From the NCBI GenBank assembly GCA_023415825.1, contig JAEZJF010000017.1:62001-126000 (forward strand): a stretch of 64,000 bases of DNA, in the 5' to 3' direction. Below, piece by piece: positions 9,060 to 16,675 of this stretch. Every line of letters starts with the position of its first letter. Positions within the stretch are counted from its first letter, which is position 1. The position numbers were made by a program, and so were the translations under genes. This DNA is from Bacillota bacterium. Its GTDB lineage: Bacteria > Bacillota > Clostridia > DSM-8532. Under the pieces are notes generated by a model. That model was not told the origin of the DNA. It made no database searches and was given only the letters and a program-made list of their open reading frames with translations.

Positions 9060-9787
9060 CTCTCGGCCCATTTCCTATAAAAGACCTCTGCATAGGGGTG
9101 CTTATCAGTCAATTCCCATACTCCTTCAGGATGAGAAAAGCCGCAATGTTCCTGGATGATCCTCTTATACTCTTGTATAGGATCATGAGTTTTAAAGATA
9201 ATACCTGCATAATCGCACAGGGCCTTGACTACTACTTCTGCTGCCAATGTGATAAACTCAGGTGTATTACATTTTTTGAGCTCATCTAAATTGGTGAAAA
9301 AGAAGTGCTCAATTAAGATGCACGGCATAACAGGCTTGCGAACGATATCAAAGTTGGTCCATTCTCCAGGTTTACATTGCCAAATGCCAGTGCCCCATTG
9401 AGGGATGGGCAATAGAGCATTTGCATGCTTGGCCCAGAGCTCGGCAAGCTTTTTACCGTTGGCTGAGTTATGCCAATGGAACACCCCCCAGCCAGATGCC
9501 TTCTTATTGTCGCTTGCGTTGGCGTGGTATGATATCAAGCAATCAATAGGCTTTTTGGCATGTTGGGCGTTTACCCAAGCCGTTCTACTTCCCAGCATAA
9601 CGCAAGGTTTTCCCGGGTTTTGGGTAAACAACACCTCAAATCCTTGTTTTTCGGCCAGTTCTTTAGCTTTTATAGCAACTGCCGAATTAAAGTCATGCTC
9701 GGCAAAGCTTCCTCCTCCCGGAAGGCTGACTCCCTTTGCCGGAGGCCATGTATCAGAACCATGACCTATATCAAATACTACTCTCAT
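8984..9787 (-). CDS. Prophage endolysin, N-acetylmuramoyl-L-alanine amidase (Amidase_3)
   Basis: 267 residues. The N-terminal zinc amidase domain shows DIGHGSD near the start, a glutamate in FAEHDFN, SYHANA in the middle and a C-terminal catalytic glutamate in ILIEHFFFTN. It cleaves the bond between N-acetylmuramic acid and the stem peptide to release particles with the holin. A small C-terminal module (EGVWELTDKHPYAEVFYRKWAESYN) probably binds wall. The last 20 or so residues after that are antisense to the chromosomal gene 8508-9059 and look like read-through across the element edge. It overlaps the holin gene by 4 bp. Confidence 0.9.
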   Translation of the reverse strand: MRVVFDIGHGSDTWPPAKGVSLPGGGSFAEHDFNSAVAIKAKELAEKQGFEVLFTQNPGKPCVMLGSRTAWVNAQHAKKPIDCLISYHANASDNKKASGWGVFHWHNSANGKKLAELWAKHANALLPIPQWGTGIWQCKPGEWTNFDIVRKPVMPCILIEHFFFTNLDELKKCNTPEFITLAAEVVVKALCDYAGIIFKTHDPIQEYKRIIQEHCGFSHPEGVWELTDKHPYAEVFYRKWAESYNCWSSFSYSDADTSLSLHTFLKI

Positions 9788-10227
9788 AGCTTGTCTCCCG
9801 CCGATTTCTTTTGCAGGACATCAATGGCCTTTTGGATTACACTCGGAACAGGCATCCCCATCAATCCTGCATTTTCGGTGATGCTAATGGCCTCATTAAT
9901 GACATAGGCGATTACTACTCCATCCCGAATAAATGCGGACCCCATGGCTAGGTCAAGCTGCACAGCTATCAGCACTATCAGGAGGGTCATTCCTTTTCGG
10001 CACAGGCCCTTCCATCCAGCACGAGATTCCAGTGCTCCATTCTCGGATTTCTTACTTTTTTTGAACACCCCAGCCACAAGCAGCCCCGTAACATAGTCAA
10101 TAGCCATAAAAATAACCAATGTAGTCAAGGCAGAATCCCACCCTCCGAAAAGCGACGATATGATGCCGCCTATGGCACCGATAGTGGTTAATATAGTAGC
10201 TTTAAATGCAGGTATACTAGTCTCCAT
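9784..10227 (-). CDS. Phage holin, TcdE/UtxA-like (holin_4 family)
   Basis: 147 residues with three or four hydrophobic helices and the family core WDSALTTLVIFMAIDYVTGLL, then a cationic loop (KKSKKSENG) and GWKGLCRKG. It forms the membrane lesions that let the downstream amidase reach the wall. The stop overlaps the endolysin start (ATGA type), so the two form a lysis cassette. A terminator lies just upstream, separating the cassette from the tail genes. Confidence 0.88.
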   Translation of the reverse strand: METSIPAFKATILTTIGAIGGIISSLFGGWDSALTTLVIFMAIDYVTGLLVAGVFKKSKKSENGALESRAGWKGLCRKGMTLLIVLIAVQLDLAMGSAFIRDGVVIAYVINEAISITENAGLMGMPVPSVIQKAIDVLQKKSAGDKL

Positions 10228-10255
10228 TTTTCTTTCCGTCCTTTCTCTTATTTTT

Positions 10256-10291
10256 AAACAAAAAAAGAGGGCGGGTTTTCCCCGTCCTCTG
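10256..10291 (-). terminator. Terminator between tail genes and lysis cassette
   Basis: On the minus strand GAGGACGGG and CCCGCCCTC form a stem (one mismatch) with an AAAA loop, followed by a run of seven Ts. It lies downstream of the small gene 10319-10459 and upstream of the holin, so lysis genes need read-through or their own promoter. Confidence 0.8.
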
Positions 10292-10318
10292 TGTTTCGGA
10301 TAAGTATCCTTATGCGTC

Positions 10319-10459
10319 CTAAATTGCCGCTAAAATCTCGGCCTTTTCAGATTCAATGAGCTTGGTGTACTCTTGAATGATGTCCTCTGCTGTGCGTCCT
10401 TCTTGTGTCATTCTTTCCTTAATGGCGTTTACAAAGATATTCTTCTTCCAATCTGGCAT
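10319..10459 (-). CDS. Small phage protein, 46 residues, unknown function
   Basis: The ATG at 10459 overlaps the stop of the preceding gene (TAATG). The product begins MPDWKKNIF and ends EKAEILAAI; it is helical and charged. Its position between fibre genes and lysis genes matches the small XkdW/XkdX slot of PBSX, but I do not recognise the sequence. Translational coupling supports it as real. Confidence 0.65.
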   Translation of the reverse strand: MPDWKKNIFVNAIKERMTQEGRTAEDIIQEYTKLIESEKAEILAAI

Positions 10460-10719
10460 TATACAGCACCTCCCATTATGGCAGCCATTGCAATATTCAA
10501 GTCGTTTACTCGTTCTTGTAATGTCTGTACTTCTGATTTTGGTATGTCTACGAAAACAGGTACGGGAGTTTCGCCTATGGTGTCAAAGTTAGTTACCTGT
10601 TTTCCTTCTGGGACTTCCACCCACATCTTATTACGGGTTAGCCCTTCTGGCTCTCTTACATTTCCCGACATGCTGGTATAGATAAATCCAGTAGCATCAA
10701 AAATAAACAATATCTTCAT
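10459..10719 (-). CDS. Hypothetical phage protein (tail-fibre region)
   Basis: 86 residues beginning MKILFIFDATGFI. The C-terminal part (PKSEVQTLQERVNDLNIAMAAIMGG) forms a short coiled coil with the pattern seen in XkdW-like and fibre-assembly proteins downstream of phage fibres. It lies 18 bp after the 210-residue fibre-like gene and is coupled to the next small gene by a TAATG overlap. Function unknown. Confidence 0.65.
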   Translation of the reverse strand: MKILFIFDATGFIYTSMSGNVREPEGLTRNKMWVEVPEGKQVTNFDTIGETPVPVFVDIPKSEVQTLQERVNDLNIAMAAIMGGAV

Positions 10720-10737
10720 TTAAAACCTCCGTTTCGC

Positions 10738-11370
10738 TTATTCATACGCAACCCATGTATAATTTACATTACTGAGTTGTACGGGCAATTTGAATCCATT
10801 ACTTGTCATAAGCAAATTTTCGTTAAATGGGAAGTCAATGACTTGGGCAGTACCTCCCCCGCCGCCATGAAACAATCCCAATCGTCTAATATAGCGTTCA
10901 TGGCCTGACCCGGGCGCATGGTAAGTGGATGGTATGATATTCGTGTCTGCTATCGTGACGCTAACCGACTCGCCACTTCCATAAAAATTAATATTTTGTA
11001 AATGCACATATGAGGGCTTAAAAGGTAGTCCGCTGACTTCTACAAAATAATTATCCCCATCATATTTATCCTTTACTGTAGTTGTTGAACTTAGAGTTAT
11101 TCCGCTTGCTTTCCGTTTTTCATTCGTCAATGGCACAAGCGTTCCTATTACATTGCATATATTAGTGCCTTGCCTAATATTTGACGGTATCAAAGCAGGT
11201 ATAGACGATGGGGCAACCTTCGCAACCAATGCCGCCATTGTTTCAGCTTCTGATGCGCTAATACCCAAAGCGGTTAATCTGGATATCAATTCTGATTTTT
11301 GATTCTGACCGCTGTACCCCTGCAAAGCTGCTATTATTTGATCTATTGTTGCTGTACCTGATAATGCCAT
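10738..11370 (-). CDS. Second tail-fibre/receptor-binding protein
   Basis: 210 residues. The N-terminal 60 residues are helical (IDQIIAALQGYSGQ); the rest is beta-rich, with a glycine run (HGGGGGTAQ) and an ending TSNGFKLPV...YTWVAYE. The C-terminal half shares its layout with the C-terminus of the upstream 442-residue fibre: a VPLTNEK junction, then a (V/I)(E/D)(V/I)xxLPFxPS strand, a TNGF-like segment and a Y-x-A-Y end. I infer a paralogous binding tip, giving the particle two related receptor-binding proteins or an exchange cassette. A 110-bp gap separates it from the fibre gene. Confidence 0.65.
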   Translation of the reverse strand: MALSGTATIDQIIAALQGYSGQNQKSELISRLTALGISASEAETMAALVAKVAPSSIPALIPSNIRQGTNICNVIGTLVPLTNEKRKASGITLSSTTTVKDKYDGDNYFVEVSGLPFKPSYVHLQNINFYGSGESVSVTIADTNIIPSTYHAPGSGHERYIRRLGLFHGGGGGTAQVIDFPFNENLLMTSNGFKLPVQLSNVNYTWVAYE

Positions 11371-11480
11371 ATCTAGTCCTCCTACTCAACCATTCTGGTT
11401 TTCTAATAGTCCACCGATATTAGTAAAACCTACGATATCAAAAATAATAAAAGTATCCATGAAATGTTGTTCTCCATCCA

Positions 11481-12809
11481 TTATTGATAAGCCCTAAAGT
11501 AATAATCGCCCGACGTAGGAGCACCACCCGCGAGGGTAAGGAAAAAACCATTAGTTTGAATACGGTAATAATTTTCGTCTTCTAATGCTTGGTCAAAACT
11601 ACCCGCAGTAGCACTATGCACCAACCGAACTATTTTGAATCGTGAAGCGTTACTACCATTTATATAAAAGAATGGATTAGATGAAAATAAATCATTCTCT
11701 ATAATGAATGATCCTTCACCACTATAATACCGACAAGCAACCACGATCATACTAGGAGTGAAAGGCAAATTAGTGATATCTATTGTTCGGCTTGTTATTG
11801 ACCCACTACTCTCTACCCACTTCTTTTCATTCGTCAGCGGTACTATCTGCGCAATCTTATTAATCAAAGCCCCATGACTATCAGCAGAAGAAGCGGCTAC
11901 CCCTTTAGCCGTTATAGCCGCCGCATAATTGGTACGTGTTGTAAGGTCGTTTTGTTCTGCGGCATTGGCTATTAACACAAGAGCCGCTTTTTGTGCATCT
12001 GTAACTACATCATTGGCTGTTCCTTCAATCAATCCGTCATCTGTACCAATTGTGTAGCCTTTCTTTACCAAATCTCGGGTAGCAGTTCCATACTCACCCC
12101 CTTCACCCTGCAAGATAAAATTTCCTGATGTGGAGTTGTAGGCAAAGCTATATGTACCGTTTAGCATCAGCTTGCCCGATGTTAGCACCGCACCCTTACC
12201 ATTTACAAGAGCCTTTGCACTTAGGCCATTTACATTAATTGTACTTGCCCCTGTGTTGGCGGCATGAATTTTAACCTTGATGCCCATACCGTCTACATAA
12301 GCGGCAGGGGCCGGGTTAAGGGTAAGCGTATATGTATTCGCACTACCAGCAGTTACACCGTACCCTGGTTGCCGCACATAATCTGCCGTATGCGTACTTA
12401 ATGTATTTTGTATAGCAGATACATCTGTATCCAAGGCATACTGTGAATGTGGATCAGTAGTATTGATATGGGCAGTCATTGCGGTATTAACTTTTGCCTG
12501 AGCCCCTGCAGGAGTTTCATGGCCGGTGTGAGGGGCTGCTGCATCCATGTGAGATTTAGCAACTTCCAACGTTGTTGCCGGAGCATCATACCAGTTTGCT
12601 TTTCCTGTTATAGCCTTAATACGGTTAGCAATCCAACTTACCCAAAGATGAAGCTTGCTGGGCCCGTTGCCTGAAGGGGTTTGCTCGGGATCGGCAGTTG
12701 GAGTAAGAGCAGCATCAACTAAATCCATATTCCCATTTTGGTCATCGATATTATAGTAATCATCTTGTCCTGGCTTTTTGAAATTATGATTTGGTGTATA
12801 CGTAGCCAT
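11481..12809 (-). CDS. Phage tail fibre protein
   Basis: 442 residues, following the XkdU-like gene with a 1-bp overlap, the usual fibre position. The N-terminus (HNFKKPGQDDYYNIDDQNGNMD) is the typical baseplate-attachment start of Firmicute fibres. The middle has repeated collar-type strands (PAPAAYVDGMGIKVKIHA; INVNGLSAKALVN). The C-terminal domain (about 330-442) resembles the end of the next protein. It determines receptor binding. No separate tail-fibre assembly protein is recognised. Confidence 0.8.
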   Translation of the reverse strand: MATYTPNHNFKKPGQDDYYNIDDQNGNMDLVDAALTPTADPEQTPSGNGPSKLHLWVSWIANRIKAITGKANWYDAPATTLEVAKSHMDAAAPHTGHETPAGAQAKVNTAMTAHINTTDPHSQYALDTDVSAIQNTLSTHTADYVRQPGYGVTAGSANTYTLTLNPAPAAYVDGMGIKVKIHAANTGASTINVNGLSAKALVNGKGAVLTSGKLMLNGTYSFAYNSTSGNFILQGEGGEYGTATRDLVKKGYTIGTDDGLIEGTANDVVTDAQKAALVLIANAAEQNDLTTRTNYAAAITAKGVAASSADSHGALINKIAQIVPLTNEKKWVESSGSITSRTIDITNLPFTPSMIVVACRYYSGEGSFIIENDLFSSNPFFYINGSNASRFKIVRLVHSATAGSFDQALEDENYYRIQTNGFFLTLAGGAPTSGDYYFRAYQ

Positions 12810-13345
12810 TAACTAATCGCCTCATTTCTTATTTGATCATGTGTATATACAGACAGTTGACTATAAGTTAATTTATTCAGATCACTATTGATGTTATAGA
12901 TATACTCAAAGGTATAACTTAAATGAGCCGGCTTGATTTCCTCAATCGTAAGCGTCAAGTCAGCCATATTTGACGGAACACCTACAGTACCAATAAACTT
13001 AATTTTAAAGCTACAGTTAGTAGGATCCTCAAATACTTCGACTTCACCGTTAGAATACGATCGGGCTACATCAACAATCATCTGTTTAGTTACAGTGCCG
13101 ACGCCCCTTAATTTGGCTCTAATTCGCTCCCGTCTGAATTCATATGACTTCGATACATCTATTTGCAATCCGTATAACTTCTCATACCTGGATAAAATGG
13201 TGGAGGCAGTGTTTACAAAGCATTGGTTTATAGTTTCATTAAAGCTATTGGCCAAAGAGTTAATTTCTCCAGTAAGAATATCTTGTAGTTCTTCCATTGT
13301 GGCATTTCCGGTATAATAACTTGGGAGCAAATCCATAAGCTTCAT
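12809..13345 (-). CDS. Baseplate/tail protein, XkdU-like (DUF2313)
   Basis: 178 residues. It matches the YmfQ/XkdU family that sits between baseplate J and the fibre. Recognisable are MKLMDLLPSYY at the start, YGLQIDVSKSYEFRRERIRAKLRGVGT in the centre and a PAHLSYTFEY strand. The role is a baseplate wedge component joining the fibre. It starts 1 bp after the upstream baseplate J stop and overlaps the fibre start, consistent with one operon. Confidence 0.85.
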   Translation of the reverse strand: MKLMDLLPSYYTGNATMEELQDILTGEINSLANSFNETINQCFVNTASTILSRYEKLYGLQIDVSKSYEFRRERIRAKLRGVGTVTKQMIVDVARSYSNGEVEVFEDPTNCSFKIKFIGTVGVPSNMADLTLTIEEIKPAHLSYTFEYIYNINSDLNKLTYSQLSVYTHDQIRNEAIS

Positions 13346-13346
13346 C

Positions 13347-14366
13347 CTATACCACCTCCGTCAAAGCAACTGACCCAGCCATAGGTATTTCTCCGTCAGC
13401 AATAATAATGTTTGCTGTGTCACCATTAACAAGAAGTCCAAAGTAGTCTTTAATTCCTGGAGTTGTCAATAAAAGGCTGCCTATTCGAGCATAGCTTACG
13501 GTGTAAGCCTCAAACACTATGCTCCTCAAATATTGAGTAAATTCATCTGTAAATGAAGCTATAACCTCATCAATAGTTTTGGTACCATCATGAGTAATAT
13601 CTGCGGAGATATTTATTGTTTTTTCGGCAGGACTATCCACAGTAACTAATGCACCTATTGGTCTTACATTTTCTATATAATTCGCTACTGTCTGCTCAAG
13701 TGTTTCATCTACTTCCATATTATTGTCTACAATGAGCACTTTGACTGTTCCTGGCCCATTCCACATTGGGAATACCTTTGCATCTCCGACACCCGGAACA
13801 GCTAATGCCCATTGGACATAATTGTCTACATTTCCGGATGTGGAAGGAGCTTGTATTTGTGCATAAAGTCGAGCTCTTAAATTATCATCAGTTTCCTCAT
13901 CAGCCCCAGAAGTAATGATATCCGTTAAGGTTGCTGTGACCCCGGATACATTATCAATGTTTTCCAGGGAACCGCTATATGCATTACCTATTTCTCCAGT
14001 TTGTTCACAAGTGGCGCTATAAACATTAAGCGATAACGAAGCGGTTATTTTATATGTTGTCCCATTAAGACCCCATCGAGTGCCTATATCCAGCACCCCA
14101 GTAGTCTCTATTTTTCTTACCGCGTATGTAGCTGCCTTTCTTGATATACCGTAGTCGTTGACAACCCTATCAAGATACTCACCAACAGCAGTATCACCGG
14201 ATACCAAGTCAATAAAGTTATTTAGATTAAAATATACTTCGGCTAATTTTAAAGCGCACGGAGCGAGAGCATCATAAATGATGCTGCCTTCTCTTTTATC
14301 AATATCGCTTGTAACTTGGCTTAGCATGTCATTCAATATATTCTCATACGTCATGTTTTCAAACAT
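13347..14366 (-). CDS. Baseplate J-like protein, XkdT homologue
   Basis: 339 residues, the normal length for Mu gp47/XkdT-type baseplate J proteins that build the wedges of contractile baseplates. Visible family features are the ITSGADEETDDNLRARLYAQIQ segment, the SGNVDNYVQWALAVPGVGDAKVFP motif and the beta-rich VKVLIVDNN region. The start overlaps the end of the XkdS-like gene. Confidence 0.9.
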   Translation of the reverse strand: MFENMTYENILNDMLSQVTSDIDKREGSIIYDALAPCALKLAEVYFNLNNFIDLVSGDTAVGEYLDRVVNDYGISRKAATYAVRKIETTGVLDIGTRWGLNGTTYKITASLSLNVYSATCEQTGEIGNAYSGSLENIDNVSGVTATLTDIITSGADEETDDNLRARLYAQIQAPSTSGNVDNYVQWALAVPGVGDAKVFPMWNGPGTVKVLIVDNNMEVDETLEQTVANYIENVRPIGALVTVDSPAEKTINISADITHDGTKTIDEVIASFTDEFTQYLRSIVFEAYTVSYARIGSLLLTTPGIKDYFGLLVNGDTANIIIADGEIPMAGSVALTEVV

Positions 14367-14761
14367 TAGAGATCAACCTCCTGCGAAATAGCAATGTTAC
14401 CATAAATACTGGAAACACTAAATGTGCAAATCATGTTTTCACCGGTACTTCCAAAACTAAAATCATCGACGCCTGTAATTCGCTCATCCTGCAGAAGGCA
14501 TTCCTGAATCCTACGTTTTAACTCAACTTTCACAAAGGTTGGATCTTTCCCAATAAGACTTCCAAGTTCAATTCCGTAATTAAAGCTATATATGGGGTAC
14601 TCATACTTTTCAGTATTAAGTACCTTGTATATAACTTGTTGCAGTGCGTCTAAACTATCTGCGGTCCCTTGGATTTTGCCATTTGATATCCTGTATGTTT
14701 TCGTTGTTTCCAAGGCCTCTGTAATAGTTAAATTAAAGTCTATGGCCGAGCTGGGTATCAT
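14366..14761 (-). CDS. Baseplate protein, XkdS-like (DUF2634, gp25-like)
   Basis: 131 residues. The family motif is in the segment around YEYPIYSFNYGIELGSLIG, followed by LKRRIQECLLQDERITGVDDF, typical of gp25/XkdS baseplate wedge proteins. It overlaps both neighbours by 1-4 bp. Confidence 0.87.
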   Translation of the reverse strand: MIPSSAIDFNLTITEALETTKTYRISNGKIQGTADSLDALQQVIYKVLNTEKYEYPIYSFNYGIELGSLIGKDPTFVKVELKRRIQECLLQDERITGVDDFSFGSTGENMICTFSVSSIYGNIAISQEVDL

Positions 14762-15072
14762 TTTCTCACATCCTCCACCTTGTAATCATAGGTGTATCCG
14801 TCCTTGCTGAGCGTGATGGTGCAACCTTTTGTGACAAATTGTTTTCCTGCGATCTCTACAATATAAAACTCCTGACCTCCATGATTGCGGATAAGTCTTA
14901 CTCGATCGCCAACAGTTGCATAATTCTTCAGATCACCCTTTATAAGCTCCATTGGGATAGTAAGCTTATCACTTACCTTAATACCACCTATAGCCACAGC
15001 ACCAGCCATCAAGCATGAAAGCTTTGCGTTATTCAAGTAATTTTGGACTACTTCCTTTATTTCGTTTATCAT
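14758..15072 (-). CDS. Baseplate protein, XkdR-like (DUF2577)
   Basis: 104 residues with the family features LAGAVAIGGIKVSDKLTIP-type strand, VGDRVRLIRNHGGQEFYIVE and a lysine-rich end. In PBSX-type phages this small beta protein sits at the hub/spike. It overlaps neighbours on both sides by 4 bp. Confidence 0.85.
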   Translation of the reverse strand: MINEIKEVVQNYLNNAKLSCLMAGAVAIGGIKVSDKLTIPMELIKGDLKNYATVGDRVRLIRNHGGQEFYIVEIAGKQFVTKGCTITLSKDGYTYDYKVEDVRK

Positions 15073-16010
15073 GCCATCACCTCAATGCTCATGGTGTGTA
15101 TGGGGATATACTTATGGGTAATAGATCTGACAATCAATCTTTTATTAAGCTTAATATCATCTATCTGCCCATAAAAGCTAGATCCAGCCCTTACTCTTGT
15201 ATCTCCCAGGCATTCTAAGCTAATTGATTCTGCTTCTCTGTTGTATAGTTTTAAGAGCATATCGGCTTTTGATTTAGCTTGGGAAGCATTTGTGTTTTTA
15301 TCTGAGACCTCAAAATACTGCAGAAGGCCATAGGTTGCGATAGATCCATTGTCTTTCGATATAACTTCTATTTTCCCGGTAGATTCATTGCCATAGGCCA
15401 GTTTTATTTGATTATAAAAGTCTTCATCAATAGACCTTTCATACTGATAATCATAAGCAAGGCTATCATCCCCAAGTATCAAATCAAGCTTAAGCTCATC
15501 CAAATTCCGGACTGAAAGACCACCAAATTCATCTCTTAAGGCATACCATTTACCTGTATTTGTAAGAGTATCACTTATACTTGTATAAATTATGTCCAAC
15601 CAGGTTTTATCGTCATGAATACTTATAGGAAGCATGTAAGATGTATCAGTTAAATGGCCTTTTCTCAATCTGAAATAATTTGACATTTTAGATGCGAGCG
15701 TTGTTATCGTGTCATTTTTTACGACAATAGTATCCTTGGCCTTGCAGTATCTGAGTTGATCATAGGCAGTAGCACTTATCTCTTTTCCTTTATCGCCGCT
15801 GAATTTAAACACATAGCCATAAAAGATATCTGTATTGTTGAACTTAAATCTGATAATACTCCCATTCTTTATAACTAAATCATCGTTAATGTAGGAAAAT
15901 TCAAGCTTGCCACATCCATTATTTAAAACATCATTATAAGATACCTTGGTAACCAATTCACTGATCTCAAACACTTTACCATCTACCTGGACAGCAAATT
16001 CCATGCTCAT
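15069..16010 (-). CDS. Tail hub protein, XkdQ-like (gpD/late control D type)
   Basis: 313 residues from the ATG at 16010, whose ATGA overlaps the stop of the LysM gene; an in-frame TTG at 16031 is less likely. The fold family (YqbQ/XkdQ) forms the central hub under the tube. Recognisable parts are VSYNDVLNNGCGKLEFSY, AYDQLRYCKAKDT, a strand-rich middle and the EAESISLECLGDTRVRAGS segment near the C-terminus. Confidence 0.85.
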   Translation of the reverse strand: MSMEFAVQVDGKVFEISELVTKVSYNDVLNNGCGKLEFSYINDDLVIKNGSIIRFKFNNTDIFYGYVFKFSGDKGKEISATAYDQLRYCKAKDTIVVKNDTITTLASKMSNYFRLRKGHLTDTSYMLPISIHDDKTWLDIIYTSISDTLTNTGKWYALRDEFGGLSVRNLDELKLDLILGDDSLAYDYQYERSIDEDFYNQIKLAYGNESTGKIEVISKDNGSIATYGLLQYFEVSDKNTNASQAKSKADMLLKLYNREAESISLECLGDTRVRAGSSFYGQIDDIKLNKRLIVRSITHKYIPIHTMSIEVMA

Positions 16011-16675
16011 GCCGGGATCACCAACTTCCAACCCGGATAGATCAGTGACGGATTCTTAATTATCTCCTTATTTGCATTTACAATTTTCATGTATTTTGAT
16101 CCATCACCATAATGTTGCTTTGCAATTTTGTATAAGCTGTCCCCAGCCTTAACAATATAGTGACCATTGCTCTTTGGGCTTGTAGTAGCTACTGGAGCCT
16201 CTTTTTTTACCACCAGTGATTGATCTGGCTGAGATAACACGGTGACAACGGCCATTTTTTTCCCATATTCCTTAAACTCCAATAATGAAAAATTAATGTA
16301 TTTGTCTCCCTCTTCTCCGGCTTTTTCCACGATACTGCAGCCCTCAATTAGAACCAAAGTATTTATATCTTCGCCAATTCCGTTACTAGCTATAAACCTT
16401 ACCGGGGTTCGGCTATGCCGCCAATTTTGAAACAAATTAATATAATAATCAGCATCCTTGAATCCGCTTGATGTCTCTGAATAATGCATAGCTACATGTG
16501 GAAATTCACATTCAAAGCTGAACTCTTTTAATTCCATATGAGTCGGAATTGCAACCTGGCCGGTCTTTAGTATTTCATACTTTTCAATAGCCTGAGAGCT
16601 GCTTGTTTCAATCTGCTCCGGATTGACCGGGAGCCTATACGTTATATTATCTTTATCAAAAAATATCGCATACAT
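16007..16675 (-). CDS. LysM tail protein, XkdP-like
   Basis: 222 residues. The N-terminal domain has PVNPEQIETSSSQAIEKYEIL and ELKEFSFECEFP, and the C-terminal 50 residues are a LysM module (GHYIVKAGDSLYKIAKQHYG ... YPGWKLVIPA). It is a tail/baseplate component that may contact peptidoglycan. It ends with an ATGA overlap with the hub gene and starts 1 bp from the tape-measure stop. Confidence 0.88.
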   Translation of the reverse strand: MYAIFFDKDNITYRLPVNPEQIETSSSQAIEKYEILKTGQVAIPTHMELKEFSFECEFPHVAMHYSETSSGFKDADYYINLFQNWRHSRTPVRFIASNGIGEDINTLVLIEGCSIVEKAGEEGDKYINFSLLEFKEYGKKMAVVTVLSQPDQSLVVKKEAPVATTSPKSNGHYIVKAGDSLYKIAKQHYGDGSKYMKIVNANKEIIKNPSLIYPGWKLVIPA

